The notes under the pieces: generated by a model
Told to the model about the DNA's origin: nothing
Seen by the model: only the letters and a program-made list of their open reading frames with translations
Databases searched by the model: none
In this document: positions 49,784 to 59,607 of the stretch, one piece after another
How positions within the stretch are numbered: the stretch's first letter is position 1
Layout of the letters: the number at the start of each line of letters is the position of its first letter
Position numbers and translations under genes: made by a program
Source: Pseudomonas kermanshahensis
GTDB taxonomy: Bacteria; Pseudomonadota; Gammaproteobacteria; Pseudomonadales; Pseudomonadaceae
Length of the DNA stretch: 64,000 nucleotides
Assembly (NCBI RefSeq): GCF_014269205.2
Contig: NZ_JABWRY020000004.1
Coordinates: forward strand, 1-64,000
Direction: 5' to 3'

Positions 49784-51961
49784 TTACAGCCCGTTACGCG
49801 CCTTGAACTCGCGACGACGGCGGTGCAGTACCGGCTCGGTATAACCGTTCGGCTGCTTGCCACCTTCGATCACCAGCTCCACAGCCGCCTGGAACGCGAC
49901 GTTATCGTCGAAGTTCGGCGCCATCGGGCGGTACAGGGCATCGCTGGCGTTCTGCTGGTCAACCACCACCGCCATGCGCTTGAGGCTTTCCAGCACCTGC
50001 GCCTCGCTGACCACGCCATGGCGCAGCCAGTTGGCCAGCAACTGGGCCGAGATGCGCAGGGTGGCGCGGTCTTCCATCAGGCCGACGTTGTTGATGTCCG
50101 GCACTTTCGAGCAACCCACGCCCTGATCGATCCAGCGCACCACGTAACCGAGGATGCCTTGGGCGTTGTTGTCCAGCTCGTTGCGGATCTCTTCGTCCGA
50201 CCAGTTGGTGTCGGCGGCCAGCGGGATGGCCAGGATGTCGTCGACCGACGCCGGGGTGCGCGTAGCCAGCTCGCGCTGACGTGCCTGCACATCGACCTTG
50301 TGGTAGTGCAGGGCATGCAGGGTCGCGGCAGTCGGCGAAGGTACCCAGGCGGTGTTGGCGCCGGCCAGCGGGTGAGCGATCTTCTGCTCAAGCATGGCGG
50401 CCATCAGGTCGGGCATGGCCCACATGCCTTTGCCGATCTGCGCACGGCCTTGCAGGCCGGTGGCCAGGCCCACGTCGACGTTGTTGTTCTCGTAAGCGCC
50501 GATCCACTTCTCGTTCTTCATGGCGCCTTTGCGCACGACAGCGCCGGCTTCCATGGAGGTGTGGATTTCGTCACCGGTGCGGTCGAGGAAGCCGGTGTTG
50601 ATGAACGCTACGCGCTCGGCGGCGGCCTTGATGCAGGACTTGAGGTTGACCGTGGTGCGGCGCTCCTCGTCCATGATGCCGACCTTGACGGTGTTGCGCG
50701 GCATGCCCAGCAGTTCTTCGACCTGGCTGAAGATTTCGGCGGCAAAGGCCACTTCTTCAGGGCCGTGCATCTTCGGCTTGACGATGTACACGCTGCCGGT
50801 GCGGGTGTTCTTGCGGGTGGTGTTGCCGTTGAGGTTGTGCAGGGCGATCAGGTTGGTGAACAGCCCGTCCTGGATGCCTTCCGGGATTTCGTTGCCCTGG
50901 GCATCGAGGATCGCCGGGTTGGTCATCAGGTGACCCACGTTGCGCACGAACAACAGCGAACGACCGTGCAGGGTGACGCTGCCACCGTTAGGCGCGGCGT
51001 ACTCGCGGTCTGGGTTCATGGTACGGGTGAAGGTCTTGCCACCCTTGCTCACGCTTTCAGCCAGGTCGCCTTTCATCAGGCCCAGCCAGTTGCGGTAGAC
51101 GATGACCTTGTCATCGGCGTCTACAGCCGCAACCGAGTCTTCGCAGTCCATGATGGTGGTCAGTGCCGATTCCATCAGGATGTCTTTGACGCCGGCGGCA
51201 TCGGTGCTGCCGACCGGGGTGCTGGCATCGACCTGGATTTCGAAGTGCAGGCCGTTGTGCTTGAGCAGCACGGCGGTCGGCGCGGCGGCGTCACCGACGA
51301 AGCCGATCAGTTGTGCGTCGTCACGCAGGCCGCTGTTGCTGCCCCCCTTGAGGGCGACCACCAGCTTGCCGCCCTGGATGCTGTAGGCGGTGGAGTCGAC
51401 ATGCGAGCCCGCAGCCAGTGGCGCGGCTTCGTCGAGGAAGGCGCGAGCGAAGGCGATGACCTTGTCGCCACGCGCTTTGTTGTAACCCTGGCCTTTCTCG
51501 GCGCCGCCTTCATCGCTGATGGCATCGGTGCCATACAGGGCGTCGTAGAGCGAGCCCCAGCGGGCGTTGGCGGCGTTCAGGGCGAAACGGGCGTTCATCA
51601 CCGGCACGACCAACTGCGGGCCGGCCATGCGGGCGATTTCTTCGTCCACGTTTTGTGTGGTGGCCTGGAAATCGTCGGCTTGTGGCAGCAGATAGCCGAT
51701 TTCCTGGAGGAAGCTTTTGTAGGCTACGGCGTCATGGGCCTGGCCTTTGCGTGCCTGGTGCCAGGCGTCGATCTTGGCTTGCAGCTCGTCGCGCTTGGCG
51801 AGCAGGGCTTTGTTCTTTGGAGCGAGGTCATTGATGATCTTCTCTGCACCTGCCCAGAACTGCTCGGCGACGATGCCGGTCCCTGGGATGGCTTCGTTGT
51901 TCACGAAGTCGTACAGGACCTTGGCGACCTGAAGGCCACCGACTTGAACGTATCCAGTCAT
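49784..51961 (-). CDS. glcB: Malate synthase G
   Basis: A 725-residue enzyme condensing glyoxylate with acetyl-CoA to malate. The start is ATG 51961 ([11 protein letters not shown]) with GTGAGG upstream, not the GTG four codons earlier. Conserved blocks are [17 protein letters not shown] (about 267-283), [20 protein letters not shown] and [17 protein letters not shown], which carry the catalytic acid and Mg ligands, and [20 protein letters not shown]. The length matches form G. It serves the glyoxylate shunt and glycolate use. It is a single gene with a long upstream region. Confidence 0.97.
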   Translation of the reverse strand: MTGYVQVGGLQVAKVLYDFVNNEAIPGTGIVAEQFWAGAEKIINDLAPKNKALLAKRDELQAKIDAWHQARKGQAHDAVAYKSFLQEIGYLLPQADDFQATTQNVDEEIARMAGPQLVVPVMNARFALNAANARWGSLYDALYGTDAISDEGGAEKGQGYNKARGDKVIAFARAFLDEAAPLAAGSHVDSTAYSIQGGKLVVALKGGSNSGLRDDAQLIGFVGDAAAPTAVLLKHNGLHFEIQVDASTPVGSTDAAGVKDILMESALTTIMDCEDSVAAVDADDKVIVYRNWLGLMKGDLAESVSKGGKTFTRTMNPDREYAAPNGGSVTLHGRSLLFVRNVGHLMTNPAILDAQGNEIPEGIQDGLFTNLIALHNLNGNTTRKNTRTGSVYIVKPKMHGPEEVAFAAEIFSQVEELLGMPRNTVKVGIMDEERRTTVNLKSCIKAAAERVAFINTGFLDRTGDEIHTSMEAGAVVRKGAMKNEKWIGAYENNNVDVGLATGLQGRAQIGKGMWAMPDLMAAMLEQKIAHPLAGANTAWVPSPTAATLHALHYHKVDVQARQRELATRTPASVDDILAIPLAADTNWSDEEIRNELDNNAQGILGYVVRWIDQGVGCSKVPDINNVGLMEDRATLRISAQLLANWLRHGVVSEAQVLESLKRMAVVVDQQNASDALYRPMAPNFDDNVAFQAAVELVIEGGKQPNGYTEPVLHRRRREFKARNGL

Positions 51962-52414
51962 TGCTTGCCTCACTCTGCTCAGCTATTTCGCTCTTCTGTA
52001 TTAAGCCTGTAGCGCTTCTCTAAACACGGCACCAGTGCGTGCCCTGGGTGAATGAACCCTAGGGCGGCTGGGTGCGGCCTGCCAGACGGGCTGGCGGGCA
52101 GTGTGCGTATTTTCACAGGCGCCTTGGCAGACATCCAAACGACGTTTTGTAGTCCGCGCCACGGGATACTACATGAAGCAGTAGGCGGGGCAAAATCAGA
52201 CTAAAAGCGTCGTTGTGCGACCCGTTGGTCGCGTATGGTCACGCTGGGAGTGGGTATGTTCGCAAAAAACAGGTGGATTGTTCCAGATAAATCTTGAAAC
52301 AGTACACGATTCGTTATGTCGATTGCCCTGCGGCAGGTTGCCGCGCCTTGCCTATACTCAATCGATCCCCCGGTTTATCGCCGCCCAGCGCGGTTCGACG
52401 CAGAGGAAGGGCTT
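51962..52414. promoter_or_regulatory. glcB-gcvR divergent intergenic region
   Basis: This 453-bp gap holds no convincing gene. Near 52148-52173 TGTAGT and ACTACA form an inverted repeat with a 14-bp spacer; the same hexamers make the aceE operators. A small hairpin CTGCC-N12-GGCAG lies near 52080-52105. TATACT at 52353-52358 could be the -10 box of gcvR, whose GTG is 57 bp further. Confidence 0.45.
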
Positions 52415-52933
52415 GTGGATCATCTTGTACTCACTGTGATTGCCCCTGACAAGGCCGGGCAGGTCGAACGCATTGCCCAATGCATCGCGGACCACAGCGG
52501 CAACTGGCTGGAAAGCCGCATGTCACGCATGGCCGGGCAGTTTGCTGGCATCTTGCGGGTGGCGGTGCCGGCAGAAAATTACACAGAGCTGGTGGCGTCG
52601 CTGCAGGGCTTGGCGCGGTATGACATTCGCGTGCTGATTGCCGAGAGCGGCATCGAGCCCTCGTGCACCTGGAAGCCGATCGCCATGGAGCTGGTGGGCA
52701 ATGACCGGCCGGGGATCGTGCGTGATATCACCCGGCTGCTGGCCGAGCTTGGGGTGAACCTGGAGCGCTTTACCACCGAAGTGCGGCCTGCACCGATGAG
52801 CAGCGAGCCGCTGTTTCATGCCAATGCGCTGTTGGCCTTGCCGTTGACGTTGTCGCTGGATGAGCTGCGGCAACGGTTGGAGAGTTTGGCGGATGATTTG
52901 ATGGTGGAGTTGGAGTTGCGGGCGGAGGATTGA
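52415..52933 (+). CDS. gcvR: Glycine cleavage system repressor-like ACT protein
   Basis: A 172-residue protein from GTG 52415, chosen for its strong ribosome site GAGGAAGG; longer in-frame starts run into the promoter. It consists of two ACT domains: VLTVIAPDKAGQVERIAQCI (N-terminal) and MELVGNDRPGIVRDITRLLA (about residue 90). This is the GcvR architecture. In E. coli GcvR represses the gcv operon by binding GcvA when glycine is low. The assignment fits the family, but regulation in pseudomonads is less defined. Confidence 0.88.
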   Translation: MDHLVLTVIAPDKAGQVERIAQCIADHSGNWLESRMSRMAGQFAGILRVAVPAENYTELVASLQGLARYDIRVLIAESGIEPSCTWKPIAMELVGNDRPGIVRDITRLLAELGVNLERFTTEVRPAPMSSEPLFHANALLALPLTLSLDELRQRLESLADDLMVELELRAED

Positions 52934-52945
52934 TTTGAGATTGCC

Positions 52946-53049
52946 GGGTCCGCTTTGCGGCCCATTCGCAGCACAAGGCTGCTCCTACAGGTACCGCGCA
53001 ACCTCTGTAGGAGCAGCCTTGTGCTGCGAATGGGCCGCGAAGCGGACCC
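52946..53049. repeat. Extended REP pair with about 45-bp arms
   Basis: GGGTCCGCTTTGCGGCCCAT at the left mirrors ATGGGCCGCGAAGCGGACCC at the right, with GCAGCACAAGGCTGCTCCTA units inside. This is the longest REP palindrome in the window and could terminate gcvR transcription. Confidence 0.92.
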
Positions 53050-53081
53050 CAGGGTTATCCCCCATTTCACAGGTACGGCCC

Positions 53082-53203
53082 TGTGGATAACCTGGGGGCG
53101 CACCTCTCCAGCCCAGGTAACATGCGCCTTGCAAGGTTTTGATCAAAAAACACCCAAATATCAGCAGCTTGTGCACAAAGCACGGGGACGAGGGTGTGGA
53201 TAA
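53082..53203. promoter_or_regulatory. Cluster of DnaA boxes
   Basis: Two perfect boxes TGTGGATAA (reverse of TTATCCACA) lie at 53082-53090 and 53195-53203. Weaker relatives are TTATCCCCC at 53055 and TTGTGCACA at 53169. They occupy the gap between gcvR and rarD, which has no gene of its own. Confidence 0.55.
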
Positions 53204-53216
53204 CCTCTGGAGATGT

Positions 53217-53263
53217 CTCTGCAGGCCACGAACTACATGGGCTGCAGAGTTTTGATTATTTTT
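53217..53263 (+). terminator. Plus-strand intrinsic terminator without an adjacent gene
   Basis: CTCTGCAGGCC and GGGCTGCAGAG pair around ACGAACTACATG, followed by TTTTGATTATTTTTT. The T-tract is on the plus strand, so it ends rightward transcription, yet the nearest rightward gene (gcvR) stops about 280 bp earlier. It would also block read-through into rarD on the other strand. Confidence 0.65.
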
Positions 53264-53266
53264 TGA

Positions 53267-54154
53267 TCAAGCGCGTTTGCGCAAATTCAACCAGGCATCG
53301 ACGCTATAAATCGCCAAACCCGCCCAGATGAACATGAACGCCACCAGGGTGCTCGACGACAAATGCTCGTCAAACAGCAACACTGCCTGCAGCAACACCA
53401 GCGTCGGCGCCAGGTACTGCAGGAAGCCCAAGGTGGTATACGGCAGGTGGCGTGCGGCGGCGTTGAAGCACACCAGCGGTACTAGGGTCACTGGCCCTGC
53501 CGCCATCAACCACAACGCTTCACTGCTGGTGTAGAACGCGCCCTGTGCGCTCAGGGCAGCGGGGTGCAGCAACATCCAGCCAAGGGCCAGCGGCACCAAC
53601 ATCCAGGTTTCCACCACCAGGCCCGGCAGCGCTGCCACCGGCGCCTGTTTGCGGATCAACCCATAAAAGCCGAAGCTCAGCGCCAGCACCAGCGACACCC
53701 AGGGCAGGCTGCCCACTTGCCACACCTGCTGGGCCACCCCCACGGTCGCCATGGCCACCGCCAGCCATTGCAGGCGGCGCAGGCGCTCGCCGAGGATGAG
53801 CATGCCCAGCAACACGTTGATCAGCGGGTTGATGTAGTAGCCCAGGCTGGCTTCGAGCATGCGGCCGTTGTTCACGGACCACACATACGTCAGCCAGTTA
53901 CCCGCGATCAGCGCGCCGCTCAGGGCGAGGATGGCCAGCCTGCGCGGGTTGTTGCGTAATTCGCGCCACCAGCCAGGGTGCTTCCATACCAATAGCAGCA
54001 ACGAACCGAACAACGCCGACCAGAGCACCCGGTGGACGATGATCTCCACGGCGGGGACGCTCTGGATGGCCTTGAAGTACAGGGGGAACAGGCCCCAAAT
54101 GATGTAGGCGCTGAGGCCCAGGATGTACCCGCGTTGCGGGTTTGCGGCGTGCAT
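53267..54154 (-). CDS. rarD: EamA-family transporter RarD
   Basis: A 295-residue inner-membrane protein with about ten TM helices. The N terminus RGYILGLSAYIIWGLFPLYFKAI is the RarD signature, and the two EamA halves are visible (FLQYLAPTLVLLQAVLLFDE in the second). It belongs to the drug/metabolite transporter superfamily. E. coli RarD was linked to chloramphenicol resistance by name, but its natural substrate is unknown. A single gene, with DnaA boxes and a terminator beyond its 3' end. Confidence 0.93.
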   Translation of the reverse strand: MHAANPQRGYILGLSAYIIWGLFPLYFKAIQSVPAVEIIVHRVLWSALFGSLLLLVWKHPGWWRELRNNPRRLAILALSGALIAGNWLTYVWSVNNGRMLEASLGYYINPLINVLLGMLILGERLRRLQWLAVAMATVGVAQQVWQVGSLPWVSLVLALSFGFYGLIRKQAPVAALPGLVVETWMLVPLALGWMLLHPAALSAQGAFYTSSEALWLMAAGPVTLVPLVCFNAAARHLPYTTLGFLQYLAPTLVLLQAVLLFDEHLSSSTLVAFMFIWAGLAIYSVDAWLNLRKRA

Positions 54155-54218
54155 GCAGAATCCTTGCTTAGGTAGCTAAATAAAGCGACGCCTATTGTAG
54201 ACAGAGGTCAGCACACAT

Positions 54219-55193
54219 CTAGAACAATTTCAGCGGTTGTTCATCGAGGGCCGCCATCTGCTCGCGCAGTGCCAGAATTTGGTCGCCCCAGTAGCGCGGT
54301 TGGCCAAACCAGGGGAAGCTGCGCGGGAAGGCCGGGTCGTCCCAGCGACGGGCCAGCCAGGCGCTGTGGTGCAATTGGCGCAAGGCTCGCAAGGGCTCGA
54401 TCAGGGGCAGCTCGCGTGGGTCGAAGTCGTGGAACTCGTTGTAGCCGTCGATCAGCTCTGCCAGTTGGCCGAGGCGTTCCTCGCGGCTACCAGCGAGCAT
54501 CATCCACAGGTCTTGCACCGCTGGGCCCATGCGGCAGTCGTCGAGGTCGACGACGTGATACACCTCGTCGCGATGCATCAGGTTGCCGGGGTGCAGGTCG
54601 CCGTGCAGGCGCATCACCTTGTGCGGGGTGCGCGCGTAGATGTCCTCGACCCGCTTCAGCAGGTCGCGGGCGACGGACTCAAAGGCAGGTAGCAATTCCC
54701 GCGGTACGAAGTTGCCCTCAAGCAGGGTTTGCAGTGACGCGTGGCCAAAGTTGTCCACAGCCAATGCTTCGCGGTGCTCGAACGGGCGTGTCGCGGCCAC
54801 GGCGTGCAGGCGGCCGAGCAACTGGCCGAGGCGATACAGCTGGTCGAGGTTGCCGGGCTCCGGGGCATGGCCGCCGCGGCGGGGGAACAGGGTGAAGCGA
54901 AAACCCTGGTGCTCGAACAGCGTGCGGCCGTCGTGCTGGAGAGGCGCGACCACCGGCACTTCACAATCGGCAAGCTCAGCGGTGAAGCGGTGCTCTTCGA
55001 GGATGGCCTCATCGCTCCAGCGGCCTGGGCGGTAGAACTTGGCGATCAGCGGCTGCGAGTCTTCGATGCCCACCTGATAGACGCGGTTCTCGTAGCTGTT
55101 CAGCGACAGGATCCGGGCGTCGCTGAGAAAGCCAATGCTTTCCACGGCGTCCAGGACCAGGTCGGGGGTGAGGGTAACGAAAGGGTGAGACAT
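54219..55193 (-). CDS. srkA: Stress response kinase A (YihE/RdoA family)
   Basis: A 324-residue protein from ATG 55193 (MSHPFVTLTPDLVLDAVESI); the longer frame to 55337 runs into upstream non-coding DNA. LIAKFYRPGRWSDEAI holds the ATP-binding Lys. LHGDLHPGNLMHRDEVYHVV (about residue 195) is the kinase catalytic loop, and VVDLDDCRMGP is the metal-binding site. It is a eukaryotic-like Ser/Thr kinase, shown in E. coli to counter stress-induced cell death linked to reactive oxygen. Cytosolic. It is divergent from the cytochrome gene. Confidence 0.93.
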   Translation of the reverse strand: MSHPFVTLTPDLVLDAVESIGFLSDARILSLNSYENRVYQVGIEDSQPLIAKFYRPGRWSDEAILEEHRFTAELADCEVPVVAPLQHDGRTLFEHQGFRFTLFPRRGGHAPEPGNLDQLYRLGQLLGRLHAVAATRPFEHREALAVDNFGHASLQTLLEGNFVPRELLPAFESVARDLLKRVEDIYARTPHKVMRLHGDLHPGNLMHRDEVYHVVDLDDCRMGPAVQDLWMMLAGSREERLGQLAELIDGYNEFHDFDPRELPLIEPLRALRQLHHSAWLARRWDDPAFPRSFPWFGQPRYWGDQILALREQMAALDEQPLKLF

Positions 55194-55502
55194 GAAGGCT
55201 CCGCAGGGGCATGGGGCATAGCGCCCGCATTGTAATGACGCTCTGAGCGCCCAGCGTCCCCCAATCGGTTCGCAGGCGCAAGCGATCGAATAGGCACGCT
55301 GACCCGCCGGGTACCTAGCATTTCTGCCAGTACCCACAAAAAGGATGCTGGCTTACTGTCCTGCTCATCGCTCTCGCATATCGGCAGTTGCGCACGAACG
55401 GTTCATAGATCCCGGGTTCGCTTGGTCATATCGGCCACTGGAGCACCGGGGCGGTTGTCACCTGCGCATGTGCGCGGAGTGGCTTCGACAAGGAGAAGAT
55501 TC
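55194..55502. other. Divergent intergenic region srkA / quinoprotein-cytochrome gene
   Basis: This 309-bp stretch holds no gene and no REP. A strong ribosome site AAGGAGAAG lies 5 bp before the ATG at 55503. I see no clear promoter or operator palindrome. The ATCCCGGGTTCG string at 55412 looks like a tRNA T-arm fragment, but no cloverleaf surrounds it. Confidence 0.5.
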
Positions 55503-58500
55503 ATGCGCCGTCTTGCTGCGTTCGGTCTTGCTGCACTGCTGATAAGCCTGGTGGGATACATGAGCCTCGCACCTTCGCAGGAGCGCTCGAAAACACGACA
55601 GGCAACGCCTGAACAGTGCCAAGCGCCTGCCTATGAAAAGCCCGCTGCTGGAGAAACCCCCTACAGCCAGGACAGTTTGGTGACCAATGTTGGCAGGGCC
55701 TTCCAATGCAAAAACGACAGAGAGGGTACTGTCGGTGCCTGGCAGTGGTGTAATCAGCCACCTTACTCCCCCGGTGAGGCATTCAACGGTAGCGACCTCT
55801 GGCGCGATGCGTGGAACGACCTTGGTGCTTGTAATGCTCAGCCCCAGACCAACACCCTGGAACTGTCATTCACCACAGTGGCGGGCAAGGTACCGTTCAC
55901 GGCATCGGCGCAAGGGGTCGGGCCGGCAGGGCGGCGCAACCTTGAGGTCAGTGGCGTGCTGCGCTGCAAAAAAGAGACGATTCCGTTCTCGGGGCGTTCT
56001 GATGAAGTGCTGACTTTGCCTGACCTTCCTGCCTGCAAGTACGACCTGATCATGAACGAAGCGCAGGGTTACCTGCCGCTGACCACGCCTACCCAGGTCG
56101 AATTCAAACCTGACACGCCAGAAAAGATCAGCTTCGAGGTCAAGTTTCGCCAGCCACTGGACCTGAGCAGGCTAGTAACGCTGCCAGGTGTGAAGGTGGA
56201 ACTGTTCGCCAGCGGCTTGTATCAACCGCGGCAAATGGCGATGGGCAACCGGGTGCTTTACGTCGGCTCCAGTGCCATCCCCGTCTACACCTATGAAGCG
56301 CGCACGGCCGGGTTCATCTATGCGATCCCGCTGGACGAGGCCGGTAAGCCAACAGGGGTGTATTTGCTGGCCTCAGGGCTGGAAGAGCCGCATGGCGTGG
56401 TGTACCGCGATGGCGACCTGTATTTCTCGACCTCCGGCAAGTTGTATCGGGTGCGCAATGTCGATGAGCACTATCGTGATGCTAAGCCTGAAGTGGTGAT
56501 GAACTTCCCCGCCGACGACACCGCCTTCCCGCTTGCCCGGCCTGGTCAGCGTATCTGGCACCAGAAGCATCCGTTGCACTTCAACCCGATTGATCCATTG
56601 GACAAGGGTCTTTATACCGCCGTCGGTATTCCCTGCAATACCTGCATCATTCCGCCAGATGGGCGTTACGGCACCGTCTTGCGCTATGACATCGAAAACG
56701 CCACCTCGCGGGTGCTGGCCAGAGGCGTGCGCAACGCGGTCGGCTTCACCTGGCACCCGGACGGCAAGATCTGGTTCACCGATAACAACCGGCAGGGCTA
56801 CCTGAACTCCGACGAAGTCAACTTGATCAGCCAGGAAGGGCAGCATTTCGGCGTGCCATATTTCTACGGCCGCGATGTGCCTGGGTTTACCCAGGAGGAA
56901 TACCAGGAGCCAGGCTCTATCGTGCCGCCATTGGCCGATGGGGCGATCGTTTCGGACAAGCCATTGCACCTGCTCAAGCCTGAAGATTATCAGGCGCCCG
57001 CCTATGAACTGGGCAGCAACACCGCACCGCTGGGCATCGAATTCTGGAACGGGTTCTACAACGACGCCGCCAATCTCCAGCGCCTGCTGGTGGCCGTGCA
57101 TGGCACAGGGATCAAGGCCAGCCCAGGCATGGAGCTGCGCATGCTCACAGTCAAGGACGGACGTGAGGTTATCAACCAGATCCCGCTGGTAACGGGTTGG
57201 GGAGGCTCGACAGAACACTTCAATGTGTATTGCCTGGACGATTCGTGCCTGGGCCGCCCAGTCGACATGTTGCCATTGAGCGACAACTCGCTGCTGGTGT
57301 CCGACGACTTGGCCGGGGTGATCTACCGGATCACCTTCGACTCCACGCAAGTGATAGGCAAGAGCCTGCTCAAACTGCAACCCACTGCGGCGCCAAGCCC
57401 CGAGGTACGGCCACTGATGATCAGTGGCACGCTCAAGGGCAGCGATGGACGCAGCCGGCGTTTCGATGTCGCCTGGGGTGAGTCGCCACTGAGCATCAAG
57501 GGCCTGGCTGCCGGCACGTATACGGTCACGCTGGACAACGTCGGTGAGCTGATACCCAGCCAGCGCCAGCAGCAGGTGACGCTGAGTGACTCGCCGAACG
57601 CGCAGGTCGTGCAACTCGCCTACATCGAACGGCCACCGTTCCAACCCGTCAAGGCCACCGTGGTTGCACCGGCCAAGCCTGCATTCAGTGGCGAGGCGCC
57701 GGAGCAATGGGAAGTCACCCTGATCAGCGACGGGGAGGCGCAGGTCATCAAGGTGCCATGGGGCAGATCCCATGACGTGCTGCTACCAGTCGGTGAGCAC
57801 AAATTCAACTTCCCTTACTACCAGGGCGAACTGCCTGAGCCGACCCAGCAGGTCGTGAACATCGATGAAGAAAGCCGGGATGCGGTGAAGGTGCAGATGC
57901 GCTACCAGCACGTCGCCGAACTCGGCAAACAGGTTGTGGCGACCACCTGTGCGAAGTGCCACACCGTGCAGTACTTCCAGGATGCCAACAAGGCCATCAA
58001 CTGGAGCCTGGCGGGCAAGGAAGCATTGGTACAGCAGATCCTCGGCATGAGCGTGAGTGGGCATTGCGATGCGTCTTGCTCGGGGCAGATTGCGGATTAC
58101 TTCTATGACGAACTGTGGGCCGGCTATCTGGACCCTGGGCAAGCATACGGCAAGCGGCAACTGCGCCTGCTGACGCGTGACGAGTATGTGAACAGCGTGC
58201 ACGACCTGTTTGCCGTGCACGTGCAGGCCGATGCGTTGCCGGCCGACAAGTTTGATAAAGCGTTCAAATACGTCGGGGAGGCAGATCTGGGGATGATCAA
58301 CGCCGAAGACCTGAAGACGCTGTATGACGTGGCGTGGAATGTGGCAGGCAAGGTCGACCCGCAATGGCTGGCTCAGCAGAGCGTCGAAAGCCTCGGCCAT
58401 CGCGTCTTCCGACGGCCACTGAGCCCGGATGAGTTGAGCCGTTATGAGGCCGTGAAGGCTGACCATGATGATGCCTCGCTGGTCGCAGCATTGCTGTTGT

Positions 58501-59606
58501 CACCTCACTTCCTGTACCGCTCCGAATTGGGCGTAACAGATGGCCGGACATCCGGCACCTATCAGTTGACCGCCAACGAACGAGCGACAGCGCTTTCTTA
58601 CGCAATGCTGGGTACCACGCCGAGTGAAGAGCTCATGCGCAAAGCCGAACAAGGCCAGCTCGAGACGCCCGAGCAGATGGGGGCGCTGGCTCAGCAGATG
58701 CTGATGAGTGAGCAGGGCATCGCACAGTTCAACCGCTTCATCAGCTACTACATCAAGACCAGCCGCGATATCCAGGAAAAGCCCGGGCTGGCGCCTGAGG
58801 TCATCCAGAGCATGCGACAGGAGCAGGCGCGTCTGGTGGGGGAGGTGCTCAAGAGCGGCGGGGCATTCAATGCACTGTTCAACCCTGGGTATACCTTCCT
58901 CAATCAACGGTTGGCAGAACAGTACGCGATTGCGGGCGTGACCGGCGACGACATGCGCAAGGTCACGGTCGATGAACGAAGGGGTGGGCTGTTGCACCTG
59001 GGCGCTACCCAGGCGGCCACCTCTGACTACCAGGCTACCTCTCTGGTCAAGCGCGGCATCATGATCCGTGAGCAGCTGCTGTGCCGGGAGTTCGGTGCGC
59101 CGGTCGATGCCGACCCGCAAGAGCCGCAGTATCCGCCAAGGGCGATCTCGACGCGCGAACGTTGGGACCTGGTCAACGGTGAGCAGGCCTCGGAGGGCCG
59201 TTGCTGGCAGTGCCACAAGTACATGAACGACACCGGTTCCAGCATGGAAAACTACGATGCGTCCGGGCGTTATCGCGAAACCGAGCCGGCTTACAACCAT
59301 GCGCAGTTCCCGGTGCAGGTGAACATTGATGCCGCAGGGCCGTTCATCAGCAACACGGGCCTGGAGAACTGGGCAAGCGTCCACAACGTGCGCGATATCG
59401 CTCGGCTGCTGCCCACTAACCTGACGGCGCAAACCTGCATGGCCGACAGCTATTTCCGTTTCATGTTCGGCAACAAAGTGTCTGCAGGGTCGGTGGGCAC
59501 GTTGAAGGCTGCCGCCGAATCGCTCAAGACCAACGGTTCGTTGATCCAGATGATTCGCGAGCTGGCTACCTCACCTGTGTTCCTCAAGCGCCAAGAGGAG
59601 AATTGA
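55503..59606 (+). CDS. Exported quinoprotein-like/c-type cytochrome protein with planctomycete-type (DUF1592/1588/1585) domains
   Basis: A 1367-residue protein. The N-terminal signal or anchor is AAFGLAALLISLVGYMSLA. A Cys/Trp-rich segment (WQWCNQPPYSPGEAFNGSD, about 80-100) may bind carbohydrate. A beta-propeller of the sugar/sorbosone dehydrogenase type spans about 220-620 (LASGLEEPHGVVYRDGDLYF, RNAVGFTWHPDGKIWFTDNN). A first heme site CAKCH is near residue 816. The C-terminal 450 residues show DUF1587/1595/1592/1588/1585-like blocks: LTRDEYVNSVHDLF, FRRPLSPDELSRYEAV, LLSPHFLYRSELG, and a second CWQCH at about 1234. These domains typify planctomycete cytochromes of unknown role. It is predicted to be a periplasmic oxidoreductase. 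It ends 1 bp before its partner gene. Confidence 0.8.
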   Translation: MRRLAAFGLAALLISLVGYMSLAPSQERSKTRQATPEQCQAPAYEKPAAGETPYSQDSLVTNVGRAFQCKNDREGTVGAWQWCNQPPYSPGEAFNGSDLWRDAWNDLGACNAQPQTNTLELSFTTVAGKVPFTASAQGVGPAGRRNLEVSGVLRCKKETIPFSGRSDEVLTLPDLPACKYDLIMNEAQGYLPLTTPTQVEFKPDTPEKISFEVKFRQPLDLSRLVTLPGVKVELFASGLYQPRQMAMGNRVLYVGSSAIPVYTYEARTAGFIYAIPLDEAGKPTGVYLLASGLEEPHGVVYRDGDLYFSTSGKLYRVRNVDEHYRDAKPEVVMNFPADDTAFPLARPGQRIWHQKHPLHFNPIDPLDKGLYTAVGIPCNTCIIPPDGRYGTVLRYDIENATSRVLARGVRNAVGFTWHPDGKIWFTDNNRQGYLNSDEVNLISQEGQHFGVPYFYGRDVPGFTQEEYQEPGSIVPPLADGAIVSDKPLHLLKPEDYQAPAYELGSNTAPLGIEFWNGFYNDAANLQRLLVAVHGTGIKASPGMELRMLTVKDGREVINQIPLVTGWGGSTEHFNVYCLDDSCLGRPVDMLPLSDNSLLVSDDLAGVIYRITFDSTQVIGKSLLKLQPTAAPSPEVRPLMISGTLKGSDGRSRRFDVAWGESPLSIKGLAAGTYTVTLDNVGELIPSQRQQQVTLSDSPNAQVVQLAYIERPPFQPVKATVVAPAKPAFSGEAPEQWEVTLISDGEAQVIKVPWGRSHDVLLPVGEHKFNFPYYQGELPEPTQQVVNIDEESRDAVKVQMRYQHVAELGKQVVATTCAKCHTVQYFQDANKAINWSLAGKEALVQQILGMSVSGHCDASCSGQIADYFYDELWAGYLDPGQAYGKRQLRLLTRDEYVNSVHDLFAVHVQADALPADKFDKAFKYVGEADLGMINAEDLKTLYDVAWNVAGKVDPQWLAQQSVESLGHRVFRRPLSPDELSRYEAVKADHDDASLVAALLLSPHFLYRSELGVTDGRTSGTYQLTANERATALSYAMLGTTPSEELMRKAEQGQLETPEQMGALAQQMLMSEQGIAQFNRFISYYIKTSRDIQEKPGLAPEVIQSMRQEQARLVGEVLKSGGAFNALFNPGYTFLNQRLAEQYAIAGVTGDDMRKVTVDERRGGLLHLGATQAATSDYQATSLVKRGIMIREQLLCREFGAPVDADPQEPQYPPRAISTRERWDLVNGEQASEGRCWQCHKYMNDTGSSMENYDASGRYRETEPAYNHAQFPVQVNIDAAGPFISNTGLENWASVHNVRDIARLLPTNLTAQTCMADSYFRFMFGNKVSAGSVGTLKAAAESLKTNGSLIQMIRELATSPVFLKRQEEN

Positions 59607-59607
59607 C

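Noticed and set aside
55400..55440. ATCCCGGGTTCG, resembling a tRNA T-arm
   Set aside because: No acceptor, D-arm or anticodon stem can be drawn around it; chance match.
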